The notes under the pieces were generated by a model, which had not been told where the DNA came from, ran no database searches, and saw only the letters and a list, made by a program, of their open reading frames with translations. A program made the translations under genes and the position numbers. From CAZNPH01 sp964574985 (GTDB lineage: Bacteria > Bacteroidota > Bacteroidia > Bacteroidales > SM23-62), in NCBI GenBank assembly GCA_964574985.1, contig CAZNPH010000023.1, positions 1-64,000 on the forward strand: 64,000 nucleotides of DNA, read 5' to 3'. Shown here one piece after another: positions 51,924 to 60,847 of the stretch (positions within the stretch are counted from its first letter, which is position 1; every line of letters begins with the position of its first letter).

Positions 51924-53510
51924 TCAAGCCATCCAGGCCCGCTCACGGTTCAGCGGTTCTTTCAGGGTATGAAAGGCGATGTTGACATTTTCCACCACCT
52001 GGTAATCGAACATCCCCACACAGGCAAAATCGGCACCCTTCTCAAAGACATATTGAAATCCTTCTGCGGGCGGGATGGCACCTGCCGCCAGCACTTTATA
52101 TGCGATCCATGGTTTTCTGACCGACCGCATGAATTCTGCGGTCTCTTCCGGATTGATGCACCAGATGTTGTCGTGGTACTCATTGTGGTCCGGACTGGTC
52201 GCCCCGTCCACTGACCATTCTTTCCTTTCCGGCCTGGGATGGGCCGACCAGTAACGGTCATGATGAAGGGTCTTCATGTAGAACTGCACAACGGATCCGT
52301 TTGCCTCACAAGTCACTGGAACATGCAGTGAATGTGCTGCCGTTCCTGCCGCTATGCCCTGGCTGCGGATGAAATCAACGGCCCCTTCGAGGGCTTCATA
52401 TTTGCCTTCCTTAATAAACCGGTCGGCAATTCCTCCCTGGACAAATGCGCCCACTGCACCGTTGTCAATGGCCTGTTTTACATTGTCCAGGGTATCTTCT
52501 TTCGGATATACCTGGGCCAGCCACCGGATCTTGCCCCCGGTTCTTCTGTACCGCTCCAGTATCCTCAGTGTATCCTGATCGGTTCTCAGAATGGCCGTGT
52601 TGATGCCGCTCGCCTCCGCGATCCGCAGGGTTTCAATGACTTTTTCATCAGTGAAATAGTTTTTCAGAAAACCCGATACATAGATCAGGTCCCGGGAGTG
52701 GGCAAAACCGCTGATCAGATTGCCTCCCAGGATCAGGCGGCTGGAGGTGATCCCGCAAAGATCCCCCGAAGGCAGCTCTCCTTCCAGGTCATCCAGGGAA
52801 GCCATGGCCCGGCTCATCACCGTGGGCCCTGAACCGGCATCTGTCTGCCTGCCGGCAAGGTCCTTTTCTTCATTGCTCAGCCATCCGTGCTTACTTCCCA
52901 CGCCGAACAGCAAGCCACCCAAAACGGGCAGAACACTAAGGTTTTTAATCAGTTCCCGGCGCCTGTGATCGGGAACATGCAGGTTTTCCCCGGCAGGCAC
53001 CTGTTCTTCCCCGCGCTTCCCGGCCGAACGGATCACCCTGATCAACCGGTCGATGCCCCACAGGGACCTTTTGTGAAATACAAAGAATACCAGCAGGAAA
53101 AGCTCGATCAGGTTCTTGTCCACGATAAAATAGTTCCCCTCGGCATATGGATTCATCCAGGCGCCAAAAGGAGGCATGGCGATGTAATACATCAGCAGAA
53201 GCAGGGCTCCGCCCGCAGCAGCATACCGGGTCAGCACCCCCAGCAACAGTGCGAGTCCGGCCACCAGCAACCCCCATTCATTCAGAAAATCGACCACGGC
53301 AAGCACAGTGGGATCAGAAGCCATCCAGCGGAAAACAGGGGACTGCAAAAGATAACCTGCAGAAGTCCACCGTGGATCGGAAATTTTTACAATGCCTTCG
53401 TACATCAGGTGCCAGCCGGCAAGAACCCGCAAAAAAGTCAGGATTATTGTTGTTGAAATGCCGGGGATCCCGGCAGCGTATGGCTTGTTTCCCATGGATA
53501 ATTGATTCAT
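51924..53510 (-). CDS. DoxX membrane domain fused through a Tat-like segment to a TIM-barrel domain
   Basis: The start is set at ATG 53510: AAGG-type ribosome binding sequence and promoter placement fit; a longer frame adds 19 residues. Residues about 15-147 contain four membrane segments of the DoxX type (TIILTFLRVLAGWHLMY, LLVAGLALLLGVL, GGALLLLMYYIAM, NLIELFLLVFFVF). Residues 183-203 read RRRELIKNLSVLPVLGGLLF, a twin-arginine-like motif before a fifth hydrophobic segment. The last about 300 residues (SRAMASLDDLEG to the end) look like a TIM barrel, with DRFIKEGKYEAL, IAYKVLAAGAIPP and ADFACVGMFDYQ. Function unknown. By structure the barrel would lie outside the inner membrane. First gene of the long minus-strand cluster. 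Confidence 0.7.
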   Translation of the reverse strand: MNQLSMGNKPYAAGIPGISTTIILTFLRVLAGWHLMYEGIVKISDPRWTSAGYLLQSPVFRWMASDPTVLAVVDFLNEWGLLVAGLALLLGVLTRYAAAGGALLLLMYYIAMPPFGAWMNPYAEGNYFIVDKNLIELFLLVFFVFHKRSLWGIDRLIRVIRSAGKRGEEQVPAGENLHVPDHRRRELIKNLSVLPVLGGLLFGVGSKHGWLSNEEKDLAGRQTDAGSGPTVMSRAMASLDDLEGELPSGDLCGITSSRLILGGNLISGFAHSRDLIYVSGFLKNYFTDEKVIETLRIAEASGINTAILRTDQDTLRILERYRRTGGKIRWLAQVYPKEDTLDNVKQAIDNGAVGAFVQGGIADRFIKEGKYEALEGAVDFIRSQGIAAGTAAHSLHVPVTCEANGSVVQFYMKTLHHDRYWSAHPRPERKEWSVDGATSPDHNEYHDNIWCINPEETAEFMRSVRKPWIAYKVLAAGAIPPAEGFQYVFEKGADFACVGMFDYQVVENVNIAFHTLKEPLNRERAWMA

Positions 53511-53536
53511 TTTTTTGCCTTCTCGCTGTGAATGTG

Positions 53537-53568
53537 TAAACTTAGTTAATTTGTTCTTTTCTAACAAT
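53537..53568 (-). promoter_or_regulatory. Candidate promoter of the large minus-strand sulfatase cluster
   Basis: On the minus strand, ATTG (53568-53565) is followed after 20 bases by TAAGTTTA (53544-53537). Each box has one mismatch to the Bacteroidota TTTG/TANNTTTG pattern, and the spacing is optimal. Transcription would start about 20 bases before the ATG at 53510. It shares the 65-bp divergent gap with the TtcA-like gene on the plus strand. Confidence 0.5.
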
Positions 53569-53575
53569 TACATCA

Positions 53576-54331
53576 ATGAACAAAACCGAGTCCGGTGAAA
53601 AAGCAAACCGGCAGATGAACAAGTTGTTTCTGAAGTTGTGCAGGAAAACCGGCAAAAACCTGCAGCAGTACAAAATGGTGGGGGCAGGTGACCGGGTTCT
53701 GCTGGGGCTGTCCGGAGGCAAGGATTCATTGATCCTTCTGGAAACACTGGCCGACAGGAAGAAACACCTTCCCTTTCATTTTGATCTTCTGGCGGTCCAT
53801 ATTACCATCCGGGAGATCAACGAGCATGTGGACAGGGAATACTTACAATCGGTCTGCCGTAAGCTGGACATTCCCCTTCATTTCGGGGAGTCTGAACCGG
53901 TTCCCGCACCTTCCGGGCAAAACACTTCCTGCTTTGCCTGCTCAGGGACCCGCAGGAAAATGCTTTTCGAAACCGGGAAAAAACTGGGATGCAACAGGAT
54001 CGCACTTGGGCATCACCGGGACGATGCCCTTGAAACCCTTCTGCTCAATATGATCTATCACGGATCGATCAGTTCAATTCCCCATACCCTGTCCATGTTC
54101 GACGGCAGGATCAAACTGATCAGGCCTTTTCTGAACATCCCCGAATGTGAGCTGGGGCAATATGCAAAAATGCGGGCTTTCAGGATCCCGGATAAAAGAT
54201 GTCCCCATGAACAGGAAAACAAAAGGCGGGCCATTCGTGAATTGCTCGGTCAGATGGACCAACTGAATCCACAGGCAAGAAAAAACCTTTTCGGAAGCAT
54301 GAAAAAGATCTTCCCGGAATATCTTCCCTGA
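53576..54331 (+). CDS. TtcA-like PP-loop tRNA 2-thiocytidine-type thiolase
   Basis: 251 residues. PP-loop ATP pyrophosphatase signature SGGKDS at 46-51, then the CxxC pair Cys119/Cys122 (SCFACSGTRR) and a third cysteine in DKRCPHEQENKRR, the layout of TtcA [4Fe-4S] enzymes that thiolate cytidine 32 of tRNA. GHHRDDALETLLLNM is the conserved middle motif. Somewhat shorter than the E. coli enzyme. Cytoplasmic housekeeping role, unrelated to the sulfatase locus and divergent from it. A TilS/TtcA-family member of other specificity cannot be excluded. Confidence 0.85.
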   Translation: MNKTESGEKANRQMNKLFLKLCRKTGKNLQQYKMVGAGDRVLLGLSGGKDSLILLETLADRKKHLPFHFDLLAVHITIREINEHVDREYLQSVCRKLDIPLHFGESEPVPAPSGQNTSCFACSGTRRKMLFETGKKLGCNRIALGHHRDDALETLLLNMIYHGSISSIPHTLSMFDGRIKLIRPFLNIPECELGQYAKMRAFRIPDKRCPHEQENKRRAIRELLGQMDQLNPQARKNLFGSMKKIFPEYLP

Positions 54332-54353
54332 GCACGGTATTGAACGGGGAATT

Positions 54354-54384
54354 GAGCCGGGAATCCAACGGGGCTCCTTTTAAA
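54354..54384 (+). terminator. Possible terminator between convergent genes
   Basis: GAGCC (54354-54358) can pair with GGCTC (54372-54376) and is followed by CTTTT. The stem is short and the loop long, so this is a weak rho-independent candidate at the end of the TtcA-like gene. Confidence 0.35.
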
Positions 54385-55627
54385 AATCAGCGATCTTCTG
54401 CATTTCCCGGAAGCGGAGTGATTCGGCAATCCGCTGCAATTCAGGTATGCCTGCATACGACTTTTGTCCGGTGCTGCTGATAAATGCTTCCGGTGCTATG
54501 CCCAGCCTCAGGGCATGAACGGCAAATGTTTGTCCGGCCACTTTCATGGAGATCAGTTGGTGCAATGGACGAACCCTGTTTTCTTTTCCGGGACCGTACA
54601 AATGCGTGACCTCGACCTCCCGGTCGAGTCCGGCCACCCCTGCCGCCCTTTTCAATTGCCTGTTTACCGAAACATTATGCCCGGCCGGAAAAACGAGTCC
54701 GTTCCCCGGGGGCTGCAGGCGGTATTTTTCCAGAATACCCGTTGCATATTTATTCAACGGAGCGGTAATGGTTATTCCGCTTCCGGGAAGAAAAATGCTG
54801 ATCCGGTCAGAAAGTATGCCGTTTGTTCTGAAATTGCGCAGGTGACCGTATTTCAATCCGGTAAAACACAGAAAACAAAAAATATCTTTTGCTGTATCCA
54901 ACCCGGGATCTTCAAAATCATATGCAAGGAAACGAAGCAGCTCATCCCGGGAAAGATAAAGCCCCCGCCTGCCATTGTCCGGCCTCCATTTCCAGGGGAA
55001 ATCATATTCTTTGAAATACCGGTTCCTGTGATAACCTTTCCTGAGTGCCCAGTTCAAAAACCATTTCAATACGTCGAGATTCCTTTTGATGGTGGAATTC
55101 TGATGGCCTTTCCTCTGAAAATACCGGATATATTCCTCAAAAAATGCCCGGTCGATGCTTTCAAACCGCAAAGACTCCCCGTATTGTGCGGCAAAGCATT
55201 TCAAATGATTGTAATTGGTTTTGACCTTACGGAAAGTGGTTATGGACCATTTGCTGTTGTTCCGGTCTATGAATCCGAAAAACACATCAAAGAACGGCAC
55301 CTGCCGGCCTGTTTTGTAATCCCTTAATCCGTTCCGGAAATATTCAAACGTGGCCGGTATGCCGGAATTCTTTGCCTCCCGGTAGAGCTCCCAGACTTTT
55401 CGGGACAATTTGTCCAGGTAAGCGTTGATAAGCATTCCTCTGTCAATTCCCTCCTTTATCCGCTGTGTCTTCCTGTCCCATTCCGTCAACCTTGCTTTCT
55501 CACCGGTATACCATTGAAACCTCCTTCTCCCCCGGTATGAAAAATACAACATGACCGGTAGGGGACAGTCACTGAAATTGCCTGTATTCCTTTTTCTTTT
55601 TTCCAGGTAAAAATTCAGAGAAGCCAT
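54380..55627 (-). CDS. Tyrosine-recombinase-family protein with degenerate catalytic residues
   Basis: 415 residues, full length for a Bacteroidota integrase: arm-binding region (residues 1-100), SAM-like core-binding domain (about 105-215) and catalytic-fold domain (about 220-405). The frame is intact, but the positions of the R-H-R-H-Y set are changed. The first Arg is Lys in FTGLKYGHL; the HxxR box reads MKVAGQTFAVH, so His and Arg are replaced; the GH box is TGQKSY; and the Tyr position is occupied by Leu in IPELQRIAE. It probably binds DNA but should not recombine it. It lies at the edge of the glycan locus, with its 3' end 48 bp from the TtcA-like gene end. Confidence 0.8.
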   Translation of the reverse strand: MASLNFYLEKRKRNTGNFSDCPLPVMLYFSYRGRRRFQWYTGEKARLTEWDRKTQRIKEGIDRGMLINAYLDKLSRKVWELYREAKNSGIPATFEYFRNGLRDYKTGRQVPFFDVFFGFIDRNNSKWSITTFRKVKTNYNHLKCFAAQYGESLRFESIDRAFFEEYIRYFQRKGHQNSTIKRNLDVLKWFLNWALRKGYHRNRYFKEYDFPWKWRPDNGRRGLYLSRDELLRFLAYDFEDPGLDTAKDIFCFLCFTGLKYGHLRNFRTNGILSDRISIFLPGSGITITAPLNKYATGILEKYRLQPPGNGLVFPAGHNVSVNRQLKRAAGVAGLDREVEVTHLYGPGKENRVRPLHQLISMKVAGQTFAVHALRLGIAPEAFISSTGQKSYAGIPELQRIAESLRFREMQKIADF

Positions 55628-55737
55628 ATTTCATATATTGTCACCTGTAAAAATATTGATATTCAACATTATTTTCGATCATACTTATCAACATACCAAT
55701 ATCTCCATGGAATATGACCATGTGGCTGATTGACGGT

Positions 55738-56799
55738 CTAAAACCTTATTTCCAGGGCAATTTCATAGATACGGTCTGTGCCGCCGTTCTCTCTGCTGAT
55801 CCTGTCGAAATCAAACAATATCTTGTTATCCCTGTAGAAATAGTATGCAACGCCTGCTATTATGTTGTTGCAGGAAGGTTCTTCTTCGGTATGGAAATGA
55901 TCATACCGGGAAAAAAGTGTGAAATCCGTTTTGGGGATCAGAAATTCCCCGAAAAATGAATAACCGTCATTCCTCAGTTCATTATTTCCGCATTTGTTCC
56001 CTTTTCCAAAATAATACTGGGCAGTAAGCACAGCAAACCGGGTCTCATAGGACAGGAAAAACAAATTCACCTGAAAATCAGATATTAATGTATCATTCCC
56101 TTTGCCATATGCCATGCTGTACGAAGTCTGGAGTCCGGGCAGATTCTCCGGAAAAGGACGCAGGGTCAAACGTCCTTCTATGGTCTTGTTGTTGTTGATC
56201 TCCAATGCATGGTAGCCTCCGCCATTATAAACACCGATCGCAACACTGCCGTACTTCCCGGGAAATGCTTCATTGACCGACCGTTGATATTCGCGGTCAA
56301 TGCGCCCGCCGAGCATGGAAATGAATGTAAGGCCAAAATCCGCAGAATTGATGATGCCGGTTTTTTCCAGAAACATTTTGCTTTGTACACGGTATTTGTT
56401 GATGTGTTCCTCAAAATCAATCCAGGGCCTGTGCACCAATCCGGCCTCAATGTATGAATGGCTGAAAAATGCAAAGGAAGGGATACGGGTTTTCAGGTAA
56501 CAATATTTAAAACGGAGTTCGACATTACCTGCATCGTCCCCTTCATTGTCAATGGTAATATCCTGGGTATACCGTGCGGAATAAACATCACTGAATTGTT
56601 TCTTAAAAGTCAGATATCCCCGTTTTAATTTAAAGGCATCGTTGTTCCGGTTGGGTACAAATTTCTGGTAGGCCATAAACCAGTCTCCCCCGATTGAAAA
56701 CGAACTTTCAACACTGTCTGTCCCCGCATACTCTTGCGACCACGCCATCACAGGCATAAAGAGCAAAATTCCCGCGATTGTGAATTTGTTTACTGTCAA
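55738..56799 (-). CDS. Outer-membrane porin-like protein
   Basis: 353 residues. Sec signal (FTIAGILLFMPVMAWS), then alternating amphipathic beta strands throughout (FKLKRGYLTFKKQFSDVYSARY, SYETRFAVLTAQYYFGKG, DFTLFSRYDHFHTEEE) and a C-terminal phenylalanine (ALEIRF), typical of an outer-membrane barrel. It resembles the phosphate-selective porin O/P group and similar Bacteroidota OMPs. The solute is unknown. It is 20 bp downstream of the PQQ-propeller gene, so the two are probably co-transcribed. Confidence 0.72.
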   Translation of the reverse strand: MTVNKFTIAGILLFMPVMAWSQEYAGTDSVESSFSIGGDWFMAYQKFVPNRNNDAFKLKRGYLTFKKQFSDVYSARYTQDITIDNEGDDAGNVELRFKYCYLKTRIPSFAFFSHSYIEAGLVHRPWIDFEEHINKYRVQSKMFLEKTGIINSADFGLTFISMLGGRIDREYQRSVNEAFPGKYGSVAIGVYNGGGYHALEINNNKTIEGRLTLRPFPENLPGLQTSYSMAYGKGNDTLISDFQVNLFFLSYETRFAVLTAQYYFGKGNKCGNNELRNDGYSFFGEFLIPKTDFTLFSRYDHFHTEEEPSCNNIIAGVAYYFYRDNKILFDFDRISRENGGTDRIYEIALEIRF

Positions 56800-56819
56800 A
56801 ACAGTCGGATTTTAACATC

Positions 56820-59800
56820 TCATTGATCCTGCCCGAGACAGAGGACGCTTCCGTCGATGGTGCTGATGAACAGTTTCCCGCGGGCTGCGATCATGCCGTC
56901 GAAAACCGGCGGCGAAGAGATGTTATACCCGGCGACCTTCCCTCCGTCGGCGGTTGAAACAACCCACAGGCGTCCGTTTGCCGGGTTGGCAGATTCCCCT
57001 TCAGGATCTTCCTGAATAACGTGTGGCGGCCCGGCAACGAACAAATTCTCTCCGGCAAGGGTCATGGCCCGGATACGCACAGGGACCCATTTGTACCAAA
57101 CCGGCGGCCGGTTCCGTGTATATCCCCAGCCCTTGGTGGTTCCGATGGTTTCTTCCTGCAATGCCTGAACGGTGGCATTGTCATCGGCATACAGCAAATA
57201 ACCCTTTGGGGAGGGGAGCGGACTCTGAAGGTTTCTTGAAGGGTATGCCTGCAGGGCATAGGTTTTTCCCGGACCCACCACCAACAGCTGACCGGTCTTG
57301 GCCGCACGGTTGGAAATATAGTATCCCGGCCACATATCGGAATACATCCAAAAACTCCTGTTGAACCATGAATCATCCAGAAAACCCCATACAGCCAGCA
57401 CATGTGGTTTCATCTGCCGCCGCCCCAGGTTCCAGCCTCCATATTCATTCCTCAGTTCTGCCAGAAAATCCGTCTGTGTCCTTTCCAGCCATTCCCGCTG
57501 GTGGACTTCATAATTCTCTTCATTTTCGTTTTCTGCCGTATATGGTTTTCCCTTTACATGGATGGCCTGCTCATCCCTTTCCAGAACATCCATGACATAG
57601 GGTGCAGGCTCTTGGTTCAGCTCCATGTCGAACATATACTGTCCGAGGTATATATAACCATCCTGGCATACAAGGACATCCGACAAAGCCCCTTCCATGT
57701 GGTATCCCGGAAGAAAAGCCTGGTTTTCGGAATCCTTCCGGTCCCTTGACCAGGTATCCAGTCTGGTCTGATACAAAATCTCCCCGGAAAACACATCGAG
57801 TCCGTATACCCTGATCCCGCCATCCAGATTGGTGGACCTTCCCGCCGTAAAATATGCCACACCATTCTCAACCAGCACACTGCCATGGACCCGCCAGGGC
57901 GATTCCAGCCGGTTGAAAGATACGATCCTACGGGAATTCGGGGCAGCCCTGAATTTCCATACCGGTTTCCCGTCTGCCGCACGAAGAGCATATACCCAAC
58001 CGTCTGCCGAGCCAAAAAGAACCAGTTCTCCGTAAATGGTGGGAGGTGAATCGATGGAGCCACCGGCTGCAAAATCCCAGAGATGTTTGCCGGATGTTGC
58101 ATCCATCGTGTACAAGATATTTTGATCTTTGGCCGATACATACAACCGGCCGCCGGCAACCACGGGAGAGGTCAGATCCCCTTCAATATTGGTTTCCCAA
58201 CGGACCGAAACATTTGCAGGGACCGTGGTGCCTGCTTTGCCGTAACGCCTGGAATCATACCGGTAAGCAGGCCAGTCGGCTTCATCCGGCTCAAATGCTT
58301 CCCCTGTAACACTGCCATAGGCTTCCCCCCTGATCAATCTTTCTCCCTGTCCTTCCTCCCGGATCTCATCTGTCCGGGCCGAACCAAAAGCATTGAGTCC
58401 GGTCACCTTGACTCCCGGATAACAGAAACACGGATGTTGCGGATTATACAATAATCCGTTCGCAGGCATCACACCATAGGTGCATGCACCACGGGTCCAG
58501 TCGCACTGTACATGGGGGCCTCCGGATACACTGATGAATTCCACACCCCGGAAAGGAGTGATGATGTATTTCCCGGTGGCCTTGCTCGGGTAACAGCGCG
58601 GATGGTGCCCCAGACTGAGTACTTCATCGGGTTTGATTTTGGATTTGATTTCTCCTGTCTGCAGATCAATGCCGGTAAGTGTATGATAACCATCCCCGAA
58701 CCAGACAGTCCCTTTGATGACAAAAATGTCCTGGTGCCGGGCCATCCGCGAATATTCCCCCCTTTCATACTGCCATTCTTTCCGTCCGTTTTCCGCATTG
58801 AATGCCATCACCCGCTTTTCTTCAAGCACAATAGCTTTTCCCTGGCTTGCCATGAGCCGGAGAAACTCCCCGGAAACCGGTGAATTCCATAATTTTCTGC
58901 CTGTTTGCAGATCCAGTGCCGAAAGCAGATATTTTCCCTGATCCTGGTGGATAAAAAAAACCTTATCACCCGCTGCAGCAAACATGTTGGGAAGCAGATT
59001 GAGCTCACCCGTTTTCCATATAAGGTCTCCGGAAGCCGGACTGACGGCGGTTATATTCCCGCCACTGCCCTGTCCGGCACCGGACTTGCCTGAGATCCGG
59101 CAAACCAGTAAATTCCCGGCCAGTAGAAACTCCTGGGTCCCCTTGGTTTGATCATATGTATCCAGGACATCCCCTGTCCCCGCATCCAGCAAGGAAACCG
59201 GAGAACTGACATAGGCGGGTGTCACAAAGAGTTTTTCACCGTCTGCAACCAGCCTCCTCCGGGCCTCTTCAGGGATAGCTCTCAAAGCCGTATTCCCCCA
59301 GTTCTTTTCATCCCACTGCTTCAGGGGAAGCTTCCACAACAACACCCCGTTGAAGGCATCCCGGGCGAACAGCGTCCATTTCGTGGGAATTGAATCATCC
59401 GTCATGGAAGTGACGCCCTTGTCGAAAATGTAAAAGATCTTGTTTTCGCTAGCGACCATGGTGCACAAACTCGAATTGAATTCATGGCTGCGCGACCAGC
59501 GGGGTCCGCATTTCCATTTCAATTGCCGGGGAGGCCCGATCGCCTCATCACCGGCCACAGCATTGTTTCCGGGTCCGTGCAAATAATGGGTCCATTGATC
59601 GAGGGTTTCAGGCCTGGGTTTTTTATGGCTGGTCCATTCCCCGCCTGCTTTGACAAAAGCAATGCCACCGGGTACAAGAACCCGCATGATCTCATCCATA
59701 TCGATTTTCATGTATCCGTCTGTAACCAACAGGTTGACCAGATCATCGGAATAAGGAAGATATTCATGGGACCATTGTTCCACGGTTACCTCTCCGTATA

Positions 59801-60068
59801 TACCCCGGTCCCTGATGAAACGCCTTGCTTTTTTTACGGATCCGGCATCCTGTGCGAGTCCGTGTACCAAAAAACTTTCTCCGTCATGAAGAACGGCGGT
59901 GAATTTCCCGTTCTTCACCCCCAGATGCACCACCAGTCCGCCCTCAATTCCCGAATCTTCAATAATCTTAACGGCTTCCCGGGCCCGGTCGGCACAACCG
60001 GATGTTAAAACAAACAGAACACATGCCATCACATGCAAACATCGAAAAGATAAGTGGCCAGATTTCAT
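56820..60068 (-). CDS. Lipoprotein with methyltransferase-like fold and PQQ-type beta-propeller
   Basis: 1082 residues. Lipoprotein signal (LFVLTSGC, Cys25). Residues about 28-155 resemble a class I SAM methyltransferase: VVHLGVKNGKF at motif I, YLPYSDDLVNLLVTDG, and MRVLVPGGIAFVKAGG. Residues about 180-1082 hold repeated PQQ-type propeller blades such as GTGDVLDTYD, ATSGKHLWDFAAGGS and AADGKPVWKFRA. This architecture is frequent in Planctomycetes and Verrucomicrobia and rarer in Bacteroidota. Motif I lacks the usual GxGxG spacing, so a catalytic role is doubtful; it may be a binding domain. Followed by the porin gene. Confidence 0.75.
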   Translation of the reverse strand: MKSGHLSFRCLHVMACVLFVLTSGCADRAREAVKIIEDSGIEGGLVVHLGVKNGKFTAVLHDGESFLVHGLAQDAGSVKKARRFIRDRGIYGEVTVEQWSHEYLPYSDDLVNLLVTDGYMKIDMDEIMRVLVPGGIAFVKAGGEWTSHKKPRPETLDQWTHYLHGPGNNAVAGDEAIGPPRQLKWKCGPRWSRSHEFNSSLCTMVASENKIFYIFDKGVTSMTDDSIPTKWTLFARDAFNGVLLWKLPLKQWDEKNWGNTALRAIPEEARRRLVADGEKLFVTPAYVSSPVSLLDAGTGDVLDTYDQTKGTQEFLLAGNLLVCRISGKSGAGQGSGGNITAVSPASGDLIWKTGELNLLPNMFAAAGDKVFFIHQDQGKYLLSALDLQTGRKLWNSPVSGEFLRLMASQGKAIVLEEKRVMAFNAENGRKEWQYERGEYSRMARHQDIFVIKGTVWFGDGYHTLTGIDLQTGEIKSKIKPDEVLSLGHHPRCYPSKATGKYIITPFRGVEFISVSGGPHVQCDWTRGACTYGVMPANGLLYNPQHPCFCYPGVKVTGLNAFGSARTDEIREEGQGERLIRGEAYGSVTGEAFEPDEADWPAYRYDSRRYGKAGTTVPANVSVRWETNIEGDLTSPVVAGGRLYVSAKDQNILYTMDATSGKHLWDFAAGGSIDSPPTIYGELVLFGSADGWVYALRAADGKPVWKFRAAPNSRRIVSFNRLESPWRVHGSVLVENGVAYFTAGRSTNLDGGIRVYGLDVFSGEILYQTRLDTWSRDRKDSENQAFLPGYHMEGALSDVLVCQDGYIYLGQYMFDMELNQEPAPYVMDVLERDEQAIHVKGKPYTAENENEENYEVHQREWLERTQTDFLAELRNEYGGWNLGRRQMKPHVLAVWGFLDDSWFNRSFWMYSDMWPGYYISNRAAKTGQLLVVGPGKTYALQAYPSRNLQSPLPSPKGYLLYADDNATVQALQEETIGTTKGWGYTRNRPPVWYKWVPVRIRAMTLAGENLFVAGPPHVIQEDPEGESANPANGRLWVVSTADGGKVAGYNISSPPVFDGMIAARGKLFISTIDGSVLCLGQDQ

Positions 60069-60140
60069 TTTTGATAAGTTTACCGGATTATTGCCGTCAA
60101 CAGGAAAAAGATTTTACAAAGTAATTAAATTTGGATTCAA

Positions 60141-60800
60141 ATGAAAACGGAAATCCAGGTCAGCCGGGACGGATCCCATACTTTGTATGTCCCGGAATTG
60201 TCCGAACACTATCATTCCATCCATGGTGCAATCAGCGAGTCTGTTCACGTATTCATCCGGAACGGATTCCTGAAGATCCCCCTGGATCCCATAATTATTT
60301 TCGAAATGGGATTCGGAACGGGCCTGAATGTATTGATTACTCTCCTTGAAAATATGAGAATCAAAAAAACGGTTGTCTATCATTCCCTGGACGCTTATCC
60401 GCTTGACAAAAATATCTGGACAAAATTGAATTACCCTGATCTTTTGTCATCCGGGACAGCAAAATATTTCAACCGGATCCATGAAACTCCCTGGGACAAA
60501 TCCGTGGAAATCGCACCGGGATTTGAACTGTTGAAAATCCGGAAGGATATGCATGAATTTACTCCTGCAGAAAAATATGATCTGATCTATTATGATGCCT
60601 TTGCTCCCGGGAAACAACCCGGTATGTGGGAAATATCCATTTTCAAAAAAATATACCGGATGATGAATTCAGGCGGGATCCTCACCACATATTCCTCCAA
60701 AAGTTTGATCAGAAGGCGTTTGGAAGAAGCAGGCCTTCAGGTAACCAAATTGGACGGTCCTGCCGGAAAAAAACACATCACCATGGCAAGAAAGAAATAA
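60141..60800 (+). CDS. mnmD: MnmD-type tRNA mnm5s2U34 methyltransferase
   Basis: 219 residues. The N-terminal EHYHSIHGAISESVHVF, the SAM-binding FEMGFGTGLNV (residues 54-64) and YDAFAPGKQPGMWE (about 151-164) are typical of the DUF752/MnmC1 methyltransferase without the MnmC2 oxidase half. It completes methylaminomethyl modification of the tRNA wobble uridine. Cytoplasmic, housekeeping. It is divergent from the propeller lipoprotein, with a 72-bp gap, and 47 bp upstream of the FKBP gene. Confidence 0.83.
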   Translation: MKTEIQVSRDGSHTLYVPELSEHYHSIHGAISESVHVFIRNGFLKIPLDPIIIFEMGFGTGLNVLITLLENMRIKKTVVYHSLDAYPLDKNIWTKLNYPDLLSSGTAKYFNRIHETPWDKSVEIAPGFELLKIRKDMHEFTPAEKYDLIYYDAFAPGKQPGMWEISIFKKIYRMMNSGGILTTYSSKSLIRRRLEEAGLQVTKLDGPAGKKHITMARKK

Positions 60801-60847
60801 TTGTTTTACCTTCACAAATTCAAATAAACACCCTTAATTATTTTGTA

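Noticed and set aside
54380..55627. Functional integrase with attachment site marking an island boundary
   Set aside because: All expected catalytic positions are substituted, and no flanking direct repeats or tRNA target were seen.
60626..60847. Longer N-terminus for the FKBP lipoprotein
   Set aside because: It overlaps MnmD out of frame and hides the lipoprotein signal starting at 60848.
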